Part shown: positions 24,420 through 33,498 of the stretch, piece after piece
How positions within the stretch are numbered: the first letter of the stretch is position 1
How the letters are laid out: each line of letters opens with the position of its first letter
Source of the DNA: AC-32 sp963719275
GTDB lineage: Bacteria > Actinomycetota > Thermoleophilia > Gaiellales > Gaiellaceae
Assembly: GCA_963719275.1 (NCBI GenBank)
Contig: CAVRBT010000005.1
Coordinates: 62,001-126,000, forward strand
DNA: 64,000 nucleotides
Reading direction: 5' to 3'
Position numbers and translations under genes: made by a program
The notes under the pieces: model-generated
What the model saw: only the letters and a program-made list of their open reading frames with translations
Told to the model about the DNA's origin: nothing
Database searches by the model: none

Positions 24420-25912
24420 CCGAAGCGTTCGAGCATGAGGCCGTGCCGCAGGCCGCGGTCGCTGGCGGTCAGCGAGTCGCGACCGAGCTTGTCGAGCACG
24501 GTTCGAACGATGCAGGCACCGGCCAGGATCACCTCGGCCCGCTTCGGCTGCAGGCCGACGATCTCACGCCGCTGGTCGGCCGACCGCGTCCGGTAGAGCT
24601 CGATCTGCCGTTCGACCTCGCCGGCCTCGAGCACCGTGCCGCGCACCGCGTCGGGGTCGTAGTCGGCCAGCTCGAGCTTGACCGCGGTGAGGTTCGTGAC
24701 GGCGCCGCCGATTCCGATCAACGCGTCCGGAGCAGGCCGTCCGTCGAGCCGCGAGAGGTCGGCGGCGATCGCCTCGCGGGCGGCAGCGAGCGTCTCCTCG
24801 TCGACCTCGCGGTCCAGGCCGAAGCGCTCCGTGTAGCGGACAGCGCCGACGTCCGCACTGAAGCGCTCGTCGACGCGATCTCCCTCGCCGAAGGTGAACT
24901 GGGAGCTGCCCCCGCCGGTGTCGAAGACGACGAGCGTGCCGTCCCCCACCCCGACGCTCGCCTTGGCCGCGAGGTACGCCAGCCGGCTCTCCTCCTCACC
25001 GGAGATGACCTCGAGGTCGAGCCCGGCTTGCTCGCGGACGGCCGTAACGAAGCGCTCGCTGTCCGCCGCCATCCGCAGCCCCGCCGTGCCGACCGCGGCG
25101 ATCGACTCCGCGCCGAGTTGCCGTGCCTCGTCGGCCATGGCCGCGATCGCCTTCACTGTTCGGTCGGCCGGCTCGTCGCTGAGCCGCCCCGTCTCGGCCA
25201 ACCCTTCGCCGAGCCTGGTGATCTCGGACCGGTCGACAACGGTCGTCCACTCGCCGTCGGCGCTGCGCTCGGCGACGAAGAGCTTGACCGAGTTCGTGCC
25301 GACGTCGACGACGGCGTAGCGCCGCACGTCGAACCCGGCCAGTGCCTTGAGGCCGCGCGGCACGTTGACGTTGCGCCGCGAGTTCAGCCCGAGCTCGCGG
25401 ACCGCCGCGACGACCGCCGCGGGATCCTCCGACTCGACGGCGATCGTGCGCCTCGAGCCGTGTCCGGTGCGCACCTCGGACAGCTCGGCCATGGCTCCGC
25501 CGACGGTGAAGTGCTCGCGCCGTTTGTGGACGTCGAGCGCGAGCAGCTCCGGGCTCGGCGCGACGACCTCGTCGACGAGCCGCTCTTGCGTGTACTCCCG
25601 CGACTCCGCGACGGAGCCGTCCACGCCGAGCGCCTCCAGCACCTGGCCGACCTCGGCGGCCGAGAGCGGAAACGGGGCCTTTAGCACCGGCCGCCACTGT
25701 TCGAGCCCGTCGGCGTCCACGCGCTCGAGGCGCTTTACGTCCATCGACCCGCCACGGACCTTGACCGAGGCGTCGCTGAGCCGGGAGAGCAGGTACACCT
25801 CGTCGCTCTCCTGGACGCGCTCCGAGCTGCGCTGCGCGAAGTTCCGCTCAGCGTCTCCGAGGTCGTCGCCGAAGGTGCGCCACTCCCAGCGGGGGACGAC
25901 CTCTGCGCTCAC
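24416..25912 (-). CDS. exopolyphosphatase (Ppx/GppA) with N-terminal CYTH-like domain
   Basis: A 498-residue fusion. Residues 1-185 look like a CYTH/TTM-type domain (PRWEWRTFGDDLGDAERNFA, EVYLLSRLSDASVKVRGGSM, REHFTVGGAMAELSEVRTGH). Residues 195-498 are the ASKHA-fold Ppx/GppA phosphatase: YAVVDVGTNSVKLFVAERS, SIAAVGTAGLRMAADSERFV, EVISGEEESRLAYLAAKASV, LVVFDTGGGSSQFTFGEGD, IGIGGAVTNLTAVKLEL. Ppx/GppA enzymes degrade polyphosphate or pppGpp. The GTG start overlaps the stop of a second CYTH protein (GTGA), so both act on phosphoanhydrides, probably polyphosphate. Its stop overlaps the convergent membrane gene's stop (CTAG). Confidence 0.88.
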   Translation of the reverse strand: MSAEVVPRWEWRTFGDDLGDAERNFAQRSSERVQESDEVYLLSRLSDASVKVRGGSMDVKRLERVDADGLEQWRPVLKAPFPLSAAEVGQVLEALGVDGSVAESREYTQERLVDEVVAPSPELLALDVHKRREHFTVGGAMAELSEVRTGHGSRRTIAVESEDPAAVVAAVRELGLNSRRNVNVPRGLKALAGFDVRRYAVVDVGTNSVKLFVAERSADGEWTTVVDRSEITRLGEGLAETGRLSDEPADRTVKAIAAMADEARQLGAESIAAVGTAGLRMAADSERFVTAVREQAGLDLEVISGEEESRLAYLAAKASVGVGDGTLVVFDTGGGSSQFTFGEGDRVDERFSADVGAVRYTERFGLDREVDEETLAAAREAIAADLSRLDGRPAPDALIGIGGAVTNLTAVKLELADYDPDAVRGTVLEAGEVERQIELYRTRSADQRREIVGLQPKRAEVILAGACIVRTVLDKLGRDSLTASDRGLRHGLMLERFG

Positions 25913-26688
25913 CCCGCCGCGTCCGCGCGGTTCCTGGCGAAGTAGCCGAGGGCCTTGCGTGTCTTCGTCTGCTGCTCGCCCGAGAGGTCCACGCTGTTCG
26001 CGGCCAGGAAGGCGCGCGACTCGGCAGCGACCTGGAACGCCGCGTGGGTGTCGCAGCGAGTCGAGAGCTCGAGCACGCGCGAGCCGTCCGGGTAGAACCA
26101 CATCTCCGCGGCGAAGCGGCGCCCGAGCTGCTTCGGGGTGAACCGGAGCTTGAGCACGAAGATCGGGCCCAGCACGATGAGGTCGTCGATCTCGAGCCCC
26201 TCCGGCGCGTGCTCCGCGAACAACGCCCGTTGCTCCTTGGAGAACAGCTTGCGGAGTGGACGCTTGCCCGCGAGCGCTTTGTTGACGGAATCCGGGTCGA
26301 GCGTCCGCTTCAACGCGCCCGAGCACACGAAGCCCCCCGGCATAGCGTCGACCTCGACCCGAAATCCGGGGGAGCTGCGCAGTGAGCCGGGGAGCTCGTG
26401 CGGGACCACCGGCCGCAGCTTCACCACCGAGTCGTCGGCCTTCCCCTGGATTCGCCGCGCGCGCACCACCAGGCCCTTCTTGTCCAGCGCCAGCTTGGGC
26501 GTGTCGAAGAAGACGACTTGACGGATCTGTCCCTGCAGCGGGTCGAGGCCGAGCGCCTGGACGGTCGAGCGCTGGTGGAGCTCGGGCACCGTCAGCTTCA
26601 GCTCGACGCTGTCGGACTCCTCGATCAGCGGCAACAACTCGACGAGCTGCTCGTCGGACAGCGCCGGCGTTGTGGTCGTCGTGGCCAT
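25909..26688 (-). CDS. CYTH-domain (triphosphate tunnel) protein
   Basis: A 259-residue CYTH-superfamily protein. The opening VELKLTVPELHQRSTVQALG is the ExExK-like strand of the triphosphate tunnel fold, followed by VVFFDTPKLALDKKGLVVRA and RIQGKADDSVVKLRPV, the characteristic charged strands that line the tunnel, then a helical C-terminus. Family members hydrolyse triphosphates or bind polyphosphate with divalent metal; the substrate here is unknown. It is coupled to the downstream CYTH-Ppx fusion by a 4-base overlap. AAAGGAGG precedes the start. Confidence 0.85.
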   Translation of the reverse strand: MATTTTTPALSDEQLVELLPLIEESDSVELKLTVPELHQRSTVQALGLDPLQGQIRQVVFFDTPKLALDKKGLVVRARRIQGKADDSVVKLRPVVPHELPGSLRSSPGFRVEVDAMPGGFVCSGALKRTLDPDSVNKALAGKRPLRKLFSKEQRALFAEHAPEGLEIDDLIVLGPIFVLKLRFTPKQLGRRFAAEMWFYPDGSRVLELSTRCDTHAAFQVAAESRAFLAANSVDLSGEQQTKTRKALGYFARNRADAAG

Positions 26689-27086
26689 CGCACGCCTCCT
26701 TTGTCGATCCGGTCAGGTAGAGGCTAGCCCTTGCCAGCCGGGCTTGGCTTCCGGCCCGAAGCGCGCTTGACCGGGGCCGGAAGCTCGAACCACTCGGCTG
26801 TCCTGTACCGGCCCATCCCCCGGTCGAACGCCTCGCGAATCCGACGCCGGAACCTTTACATGCCCATCGCGTGGTTCATAGCTGGCGATTTGCAGGTTTT
26901 TCCACGTGACGGGCGTCGTCCGTCAACACCATGACGTCACCAGGAGACGCCGATACAAACTGACTCTGACGAACGAAGGGCCGAGTCAGCCCCGAAGCCC
27001 GGAACTCAGCGGCTGCGCCTCCGGCTGAAGAGCCGGACGCGGTCAGTTCGCCGCTCCCTCCCCTGCGGCGGGATGACCGCGTAACG
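26689..27086. other. intergenic region without a convincing gene
   Basis: About 400 bp between the CYTH gene and a small membrane gene. Short frames here have poor codon-position bias. The middle (26857-26978) is copy A of a degenerate repeat that also occurs near 38587. I see no RNA gene. Confidence 0.6.
26857..26978. repeat. degenerate dispersed repeat, copy A
   Basis: About 122 bp that aligns with 38587-38707: both contain CCCATCGCGTGGTTCATAG, TTTGCAGG, CACCATGACGTCACC and ACGCCGATAC in the same order and spacing. The ends are diverged. Confidence 0.75.
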
Positions 27087-27491
27087 TCAGTCCCGCTCGC
27101 GGACCTCGAACGCCTGCTCTACAGCTACGACTGCGTGGTACACGATCGTCGAGCAGAACGAGACCAGGGCCCAGGCCTCCGGCACCGAAGCGTGCGCAAG
27201 CCCGGCTGCCACCCCTGCAGCACCAATGATCGCCGCAACGTGGACGGCGCCCGCCCGCAGGATGTGCCCCTTGCCGATACCTGTCGCCTTGGCTTCGATG
27301 TCTCCGACCGAGAGCCGTAGCACGCCGTAGCCTGCCGCGGCGCCCGCGACAAACAGGAAGACGTCCGCGATGCTCGGCGCGCGGTGGGCATGACGAACGA
27401 GCTCTCCTGACGACCAGACTGTCAGCGTGAAGCCATATGGCAGTGCTGTCGCCGTGAGCGCCGCGGCGAGCCCGTGCTGGAAGAACCGCAC
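27087..27491 (-). CDS. small membrane protein, unknown
   Basis: A 134-residue protein with about four membrane segments (HGLAAALTATALPYGFTLTV, IADVFLFVAGAAAGYGVLRL, ILRAGAVHVAAIIGAAGVAA, ALVSFCSTIVYHAVVAVEQA) and a short charged C-terminus. It begins at a GTG seven bases after the SDR stop, so it closes the five-gene operon that starts at 35300. I do not recognise a family; the C-terminal histidine in IVYHAVVAVEQ is notable but unexplained. Confidence 0.65.
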   Translation of the reverse strand: MRFFQHGLAAALTATALPYGFTLTVWSSGELVRHAHRAPSIADVFLFVAGAAAGYGVLRLSVGDIEAKATGIGKGHILRAGAVHVAAIIGAAGVAAGLAHASVPEAWALVSFCSTIVYHAVVAVEQAFEVRERD

Positions 27492-27498
27492 CTGGCTG

Positions 27499-28500
27499 TC
27501 AGCGGCGTAGGATGGCCGCGGTCGCGGCGACCGTGAACGCGCTGGCGAGACTGGCTCCCGTCGCCAAGGCGCGACGGTGCTTCGAGGCCCAGAGGACGGG
27601 GCTGTGGCCATGCGCTTGCCCGTCGAAGTCACCGTGCGCGCCGGGATCGCCCTCCACGGGCTCGAAGAGGTTCCCGGCGCGCGGCGCGTCGACTGGCTCC
27701 TGCGTGAGCTGGCTCGAGACGCCAGTCTTCGCCATATACCAGTCGCCGAGCCACGGCGCGATCCGCTCGCCGACGACCGTGTACCAGGTCGGCGCACCAA
27801 CGAAGACCTGGCGCCGGCGCCGGTCGCGCGCCGCGAGGTGGACCGCCTCGGCCGCGACCTCCGGCTGGTAGATGGGCGGAACCGGCATCGGCTTGCGCTC
27901 CATCTTGGAGCGGCAATGATCGAACTGCGGCGTGTTCAGCCCCGGCAACTGCACCATCGGCATGTGGATGTCGGCGCCCTTGTGCTTCAGCTCGGTGCGG
28001 ACAGATTCCCAGAACCCCCTGAGCGCGTGCTTAGCCCCGCAGTAGGGAGACTGGAGCGGAATGCCTCGATAGGCCATGGCGGAGCCGACCTGGACGATCG
28101 TCCCGCGGTCGAGCGGGAGCATCCGCTGCAGGGCCACGCGCGTCCCCCAGACCGCCCCGAGGTAGGTGACCTCGGTGGCACGCTTGAACTCCTCCGGCTC
28201 GATGTCCTCGAAGAAGGCGAAGACAGTGGTCATCGCGTTGTTCACCCAGATGTCGATCGGGCCGAGCGCGTCCTCGGCCGCCGCCGCGGCCGCCTCGACG
28301 CCGTCGTAGTCGGCGACGTCAGTAGGCAGCGGCAGCGCCTTGCCGCCCAGCCGCTCGACCTCCTTCGCCGTGCCGTCGAGCGCCTCGCGGTCTCGCGCGA
28401 GCAGCGCGACATGCGCGCCGTCGCGGGCGAAGCGCTCGGCGATCGCGCGCCCGACGCCCTTCGTCGCCCCGGTCACGACAACGACCTCCGGCTTGTTCAT
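27499..28500 (-). CDS. short-chain dehydrogenase/reductase with C-terminal extension
   Basis: A 333-residue SDR oxidoreductase. TGATKGVGRAIAERFARDGA is the NAD(P)-binding motif near residue 10; NNAM replaces NNAG, and the active site is GSAMAYRGIPLQSPYCGAKH (Y-x-x-x-K). The 80 residues after the Rossmann domain end in a hydrophobic helix (ASLASAFTVAATAAIL), so it may be membrane-associated. The start overlaps the GH15 stop (ATGA). Substrate not readable; its operon partners handle carbohydrates and 2-oxo/2-hydroxy acids. Confidence 0.88.
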   Translation of the reverse strand: MNKPEVVVVTGATKGVGRAIAERFARDGAHVALLARDREALDGTAKEVERLGGKALPLPTDVADYDGVEAAAAAAEDALGPIDIWVNNAMTTVFAFFEDIEPEEFKRATEVTYLGAVWGTRVALQRMLPLDRGTIVQVGSAMAYRGIPLQSPYCGAKHALRGFWESVRTELKHKGADIHMPMVQLPGLNTPQFDHCRSKMERKPMPVPPIYQPEVAAEAVHLAARDRRRRQVFVGAPTWYTVVGERIAPWLGDWYMAKTGVSSQLTQEPVDAPRAGNLFEPVEGDPGAHGDFDGQAHGHSPVLWASKHRRALATGASLASAFTVAATAAILRR

Positions 28501-30332
28501 GGCATTCCTCCGTTTCCTCGCTCGGCCTCGGACAGCGCGAACGCCGACCGGATCAGGGACAGGTGCGTGAGAGCCTGGGGGAAGTTGCCGAGGAGCTCGC
28601 CGCTCGCCGGGTCGATCTCCTCCGAGTAGAGGCCGACGTCGTTGCCGAGCTCGAGCAGCTCGTCAAAGGCGCTGCGGGCCTCATCTACGCGGCCGGCTTT
28701 GGCCAGCGCGGTGACGAGCCAGAAGGAGCAGGCGAGGAAGCAGCCCTCTTCGCCCTCCATGCCGCTGTAGCGGTAGAGGAGCGGCCCGCCCGCGCCGAGC
28801 TCAAAGCGCAGGGCGTCGATCGTCGACTGCATCCGCTCACCCCGCGGATCCGCGAACGCGAACTGCGAGGCGAGCAGCACCGCGCAGTCGAGATCGTCGC
28901 TGCCGGCGTAGAAGGTATAGCTGCGCTTCTCCTCCGACCAGCACTGCGCCTCGACGTACTCGCGGATCTGCTCGGCTTCGTCGCGCCAGCGCTCGAGCTC
29001 CTCCTCCGGGAGCTGCCCCTTCAAGGCGAGATCGACGGCACGTGTGAGCGCGAGCCAGCACGACATCTTCGAGATCGTGTACGGCCGGCGCTCGCCCAGC
29101 TCCCAGAGGCCAGCGTCATCTTCGCGCCAGATCTCGCACAGGAAGGATGCGCTCTCGGCCAGGCGCGTCCCGGTGGCGGGGTCGAGCGCGTTGCCGTGGG
29201 CCACATAGTGCGACACCGTGTCGAAGAGGTCGCCGTAGTTGCCGAGCTGAAGCTGGGCGGCGGCGCTGTTCCCACGCTGCACCGGCCGCGAGCTGCGGTA
29301 CCCGCTAAGCGGCAGGTCCTGGGTCGTCCGCGGCACCGATCCGTCAAGCCCGTAGAGCGGCTGGAGCCGGGGGTGGGTCGGCTCGGTGGCGTCCAGCAAC
29401 CACGAGAGCGATGCGTGCACCTGCTCGCGGTAGCCGAGGCCCGACAGCGCGTCGAGCGCGAACGCCGTGTCGCGAATCCAGCAGAAGCGGTAGTCGTAGT
29501 TACGGCTGCCGCCGATCTTCTCGGGCAGGCCCGTTGTGCCCGCGGCCGCGAGAGCGCCCGACGGCGCATAGGTCAGGAGCTTGAGCGCGAGGGCGCTCCG
29601 CTCGAGCGCCTCCTTCCCCGGCCCCTCGTACTGTTGGCCCTCGAGCCAGTTGCGCCAAGACTTGCACGTTCCGCGCAAACGAATCTCGACCTCCTCACGC
29701 TCAGGCACTGGGACCGGCTCGCCGTCCGTGGCAACGCAGAGGAGCATGGCTTCGTCGCCGTGGTTGAGGTCCACCGCCCCGGCCACCGCACGACCCGAAT
29801 GGCCCGCCGAGCCCGCTTCCCAGGAACGAACCGCGAGCCGCAGGCGCTTGCCGAGCGCGATCGGGACGCCTCCGATCTCCGTGAACCTCGTCTCTTCCTT
29901 GCCGTAGCCGAAGCGTGGTTCGATCGACCAACGCGTGCGGACCGTCCCAGCGTCGCAGCGCAGATGGCGCACTAGCTCGACCCACGGCAGCAGACCGCCG
30001 TCCTGCAAGGTGATTGCGTCAGTGACTACCAGGACTCCGCTCTCGGTCGTGAACCTCGTCTCGAGCACGGTCGTGTCGTCGAGGTAGCGGCGCTCGACCT
30101 CGAAGCTGTCCTCCGGCGCGACCTGGAACGAGCCTCCACGCTCCGAATCGAGCAACGCGCCGAAGACAGTCGCCTGATCAATCGACGGCAACGGCATCCA
30201 GTCGATTGCGCCGTCACGCGCAACGAGTGCCAGCGTGCGGCCGTCGCCGATCGCGGCGTAGTCGCCGATCGGCGCGTAGCCCTCCACCCGCGCCACAGGA
30301 GAGGACGGGGACTTGCCACCTGTGACCGCCAC
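28497..30332 (-). CDS. glycoside hydrolase family 15 protein
   Basis: A 611-residue GH15 enzyme (glucoamylase or trehalase type). N-terminal strands include GYAPIGDYAAIGDGRTLALV and DGAIDWMPLPSIDQATVFGA; the (alpha/alpha)6 barrel shows GGSRNYDYRFCWIRDTAFAL, the usual R-x-W-x-RD-like motif, and DAGLWELGERRPYTISKMSC with a candidate catalytic glutamate. Length is right for bacterial trehalase/glucoamylase GH15 proteins. No signal peptide, so cytosolic action on trehalose or maltooligosaccharides is likely. The GTG start follows the FAD/Fe-S gene's stop by one base, and its stop overlaps the SDR start. Confidence 0.9.
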   Translation of the reverse strand: MAVTGGKSPSSPVARVEGYAPIGDYAAIGDGRTLALVARDGAIDWMPLPSIDQATVFGALLDSERGGSFQVAPEDSFEVERRYLDDTTVLETRFTTESGVLVVTDAITLQDGGLLPWVELVRHLRCDAGTVRTRWSIEPRFGYGKEETRFTEIGGVPIALGKRLRLAVRSWEAGSAGHSGRAVAGAVDLNHGDEAMLLCVATDGEPVPVPEREEVEIRLRGTCKSWRNWLEGQQYEGPGKEALERSALALKLLTYAPSGALAAAGTTGLPEKIGGSRNYDYRFCWIRDTAFALDALSGLGYREQVHASLSWLLDATEPTHPRLQPLYGLDGSVPRTTQDLPLSGYRSSRPVQRGNSAAAQLQLGNYGDLFDTVSHYVAHGNALDPATGTRLAESASFLCEIWREDDAGLWELGERRPYTISKMSCWLALTRAVDLALKGQLPEEELERWRDEAEQIREYVEAQCWSEEKRSYTFYAGSDDLDCAVLLASQFAFADPRGERMQSTIDALRFELGAGGPLLYRYSGMEGEEGCFLACSFWLVTALAKAGRVDEARSAFDELLELGNDVGLYSEEIDPASGELLGNFPQALTHLSLIRSAFALSEAERGNGGMP

Positions 30333-30333
30333 G

Positions 30334-33300
30334 TCAGCGCCTCCTCAGCGCCACCGCCGCCGCGGTCGCGCCGCCCGCCAGGGCCGCCGCGCCGCCCAGC
30401 GCGAGCGCATTCCGCAGAACGCGCCTGCCAAGGCCCGGCGCCGGCCGCACCTCGTAGTAGGCGCGCTCGGGCTTCGGGCCGCGGACGCCGTCCGGGCCAT
30501 GGTCGAGCGCCATCTTCATCACCTGCGCCAGGTGCAGCGCACGGCGGCCGGTGCCGCCCTGCTCGATCTGCGTCTTGCAGGAGAATCCGTTGGCTACCAC
30601 GAGCTCGGACAGCGGCAACTCGCGCACCTTGGGCAGGAGACCTTGCTCGCCGGCCTGCATCGAGATCTCGTGGTGGCCGGCCTCGAAGCCCCAGGAGCCG
30701 GCGAGGCCACAGCAGCCGGCCGAGCATTGTTCGACCTCGAGCCCCATCTGCTCGAGGACCTGCTCCTCGGAATCGATGCCGCCTGTGGCCTTGTGGTGAC
30801 AGTGTCCCCAGAGGAGCGCCTTCCGCTGCAGCTTCGGCGGCTCGATCTCGAACTCGCGGAAGAACTCGCCGAAGTGGTAGACGTTCTGCGAGAGACGCTT
30901 CGCGTCGTCGTCGTGCGGGAGCAGCTTGACGAGCTCGTCCTTGAAGACGGCGAGGCAGCTGGGCTCCATCCCGACGATCGGAACTCCGTCGCGGTACCAC
31001 TCGCGCAGCTGCTCGACGTTGCGGCGCAGGTATTTCTCGGCGAGGTCGAGGAAGCCGTAGTCGTAGAGCGGACGACCGCAGCAGACGTGGTCCTCCGGCA
31101 TGACGACCTGCCAGCCCGCAGCCTCGATCGCCTCGACCGCGGCGACGCCGACGTCGGTGTGGAAATAGTTGTTGAACGTGTCCGGGAAGAGAACGACCTT
31201 GCGCCCGTGCGGATTCTTCGTCCCGCCGCGCTCGCGAAACCACCGCTGCAGCGTTAGCGGCGCGAACGTCGGCATCTCGCGCTCATGGGTCATGTCGGCG
31301 GCGAGCTTGAGCGCCGACGCGAACGGCGGCGTGTGCCCTAGGAAGTTCACGAGCTCGGGCACGCGCGAGGCGAAACGAGCGACCTGGTCGATCAGGCCAA
31401 AGGCGTATGCGTGCCGAGGGCGCGGCTTCAGCCCTTTGAAGCGGTGGTACAGGAACTCCGCCTTGTAAGTCGGCATGTCGACGTTGACCGGGCAGTCGTT
31501 GGTGCAGCCCTTGCAGGCGAGACAGAGGTCAAGCGCCTCCATCACCTCGTCCGATTGCCAGCCGTCCTCGATGATCTCGCCCTGCAACATCTCGAACAGG
31601 AGTCGCGCGCGACCGCGCGTCGTGTGCTTCTCCTCGCGCGTGACCATGAAGCTGGGGCACATCACGTCCACGCCGTCGGGCCGGCGGCATTTGCCGACGC
31701 CGACGCAGCGGATCGTCGCGTGGGCGAAGTCGCCTTTGTCCTCCGGATAGGAGAACTTCACCTGCGGCCGCCACGGCTCGTAGCCGGCGCCGAGCTTGAG
31801 ATTCTCGTCGAGCCTGTAGGGGTCGACGATCTTGCCCGGGTTCATCTTCCAATCCGGGTCCCAGATGCGCTTGAACTCGCGGAAGGCCTCGACGATCTCG
31901 GCCCCGTACTGCTTTTCGAGCAGCTCCGCTCGCTGCTGGCCGTCGCCGTGCTCGCCGGAGAGTGAGCCGCCGTAGGAGACGCAGAGATCGGCCGCCTCCT
32001 CCATGAAGGCCCGGTAGCGCCCGATGCCCTGCTTGGTGCGCAGGTCGAAGTTGATCCGGGAGTGGACGCAGCCCTGGCCGATGTGCCCGTACATCGCGCC
32101 CCGGTAGCCGTGCTGTTCGTAGAGCCGCTTCAGCTCGGCCATGTAGTCGCCGACGCGCTCCGGAGGCACGGCCGAGTCCTCCCAGCCGGGCCAGTGGTCC
32201 TCTCCGTCGGGTGGAAAGGCCGTCGCGCCGAGCCCACCCTCGCGGACCTGCCAGAGCCGCTGCTCCTGCTGGTCGTTCTCGAAGATGCTGAGGTCGTCTT
32301 CGTCGACGCCCCGCTTGCGTGCATCCGCGGCGAAGCGCCGGGCGAGCTCGTCCGCCTCGTCCTTCGTGTCCGCCCCGAACTCGACCAGCAGCCATGCGGC
32401 CTGGTCGCGTTCCTGCCCCGGGAGCTCGGTGAGGGCAGAGGGGTGCATGTTCTGCTCTTGCTCGTCGTAGAAAAGCTCGTGATCGATCGCCTCGAGCGCG
32501 ATCGGGCGGTGCTCCATGATCCACGGGACCTGACGGCCGGCTTCGCAGATGTCTTCGAAGCAGACGACCACGAGCGTCCGCTTCAGGAGGGCCGGGGTCA
32601 GCAGGAGCCGGGCCTGGAGCGTGGTCGCGATGGTGCCCTCGGTGCCGACGAGCGCACGCGCGACGTGGAAGCCGTTCTCGGGCAGCAGCTCGTCCAGGTT
32701 GTAGCCCGAGACCCTTCGCGGAAGCTCGCTCGGACTAGGGAAGCGCTGGCGGATCAGCGGCTCGTACTTGCGCATCAGCTCGTAGAGGTCCCGGTAGATC
32801 TGCCCGCGCCTGCCACCCGCCTGGACGATCCGCTCGAGCTCCTCGCCGTCCGTCTCGCCGACCCACATACGCAGCCCGTCGTGGGTGACGATCTCGAGCG
32901 AGTGGACGTTGTCCGAGGTTCGCGGCCCGTGGCCGTAGAACTGCGCCTGGATGGAGTGGATGCCGCAGGAGTTGTTCCCGATGTTCCCGCCGATCGCGCA
33001 GTAGCTGTGCGTCGAGGGGTCGGGGCCGAAGACGTAGCCCCACTTGCCGGTGTGCTCGTTCACCTTCTCGTTGATCGCGCCCGGCCGGCAGAGGACGGTC
33101 TTCGTCTCGAGGTCGGGGTCGTCGAAGTCGTTCAGGTACTTCGTGAAGTCGATGACGACCGCGTAGTTGACAGTCTCGCCCGAGAGGCTCGTGCCGCAGC
33201 CGCGCGGTAGGACCGGCGCCCCGTGCTCGTGGCAGATTCGGTGGGTCGCGACCACGTCGTCGAGCGTTCGCGGGATCACGACCCCGATCGGGGGCTGCCG

Positions 33301-33498
33301 GTAGTTGGAAGCATCGGTCGCATAGAGGGCGCGCGTCGCGGTGTCGAAGCGGACCTCGCCCTCGACGTCGCGGCGGAGGTCCGACGTCAGCGCGCGGCGG
33401 TCGATCTCGACGATGCCCGCCATTCCGCCGCGGTAGCGAGTCGGCACCCGTGCAGGCACCGAGACAGAGTCCCGGCGCACTCTGTCGAGAACGCTCAC
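30334..33498 (-). CDS. FAD/Fe-S dehydrogenase, YdiJ-like
   Basis: A 1054-residue fusion. Residues 50-500 are an FAD-linked oxidase (FAD_binding_4: HGAPVLPRGCGTSLSGETVN, SHSYCAIGGNIGNNSCGIHS-like region); then comes a 4Fe-4S ferredoxin part with CVGVGKCRRPDGVDVMC and CLACKGCTNDCP; last come two CCG domains (CCGRPLYDYG, GHCHHKATGG and CCGLAGSWGF). This is the domain order of E. coli YdiJ, a D-2-hydroxyglutarate dehydrogenase of 1018 residues, so oxidation of a D-2-hydroxy acid is likely. The GTG start overlaps the ThDP-enzyme stop; an ATG at 33423 is an alternative start. Confidence 0.88.
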   Translation of the reverse strand: MSVLDRVRRDSVSVPARVPTRYRGGMAGIVEIDRRALTSDLRRDVEGEVRFDTATRALYATDASNYRQPPIGVVIPRTLDDVVATHRICHEHGAPVLPRGCGTSLSGETVNYAVVIDFTKYLNDFDDPDLETKTVLCRPGAINEKVNEHTGKWGYVFGPDPSTHSYCAIGGNIGNNSCGIHSIQAQFYGHGPRTSDNVHSLEIVTHDGLRMWVGETDGEELERIVQAGGRRGQIYRDLYELMRKYEPLIRQRFPSPSELPRRVSGYNLDELLPENGFHVARALVGTEGTIATTLQARLLLTPALLKRTLVVVCFEDICEAGRQVPWIMEHRPIALEAIDHELFYDEQEQNMHPSALTELPGQERDQAAWLLVEFGADTKDEADELARRFAADARKRGVDEDDLSIFENDQQEQRLWQVREGGLGATAFPPDGEDHWPGWEDSAVPPERVGDYMAELKRLYEQHGYRGAMYGHIGQGCVHSRINFDLRTKQGIGRYRAFMEEAADLCVSYGGSLSGEHGDGQQRAELLEKQYGAEIVEAFREFKRIWDPDWKMNPGKIVDPYRLDENLKLGAGYEPWRPQVKFSYPEDKGDFAHATIRCVGVGKCRRPDGVDVMCPSFMVTREEKHTTRGRARLLFEMLQGEIIEDGWQSDEVMEALDLCLACKGCTNDCPVNVDMPTYKAEFLYHRFKGLKPRPRHAYAFGLIDQVARFASRVPELVNFLGHTPPFASALKLAADMTHEREMPTFAPLTLQRWFRERGGTKNPHGRKVVLFPDTFNNYFHTDVGVAAVEAIEAAGWQVVMPEDHVCCGRPLYDYGFLDLAEKYLRRNVEQLREWYRDGVPIVGMEPSCLAVFKDELVKLLPHDDDAKRLSQNVYHFGEFFREFEIEPPKLQRKALLWGHCHHKATGGIDSEEQVLEQMGLEVEQCSAGCCGLAGSWGFEAGHHEISMQAGEQGLLPKVRELPLSELVVANGFSCKTQIEQGGTGRRALHLAQVMKMALDHGPDGVRGPKPERAYYEVRPAPGLGRRVLRNALALGGAAALAGGATAAAVALRRR

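Noticed and set aside
26731..26934. Short plus-strand frame over repeat copy A
   Set aside because: The similar peptide PIAWFI also occurs in copy B only because the DNA repeat is shared; no codon bias.
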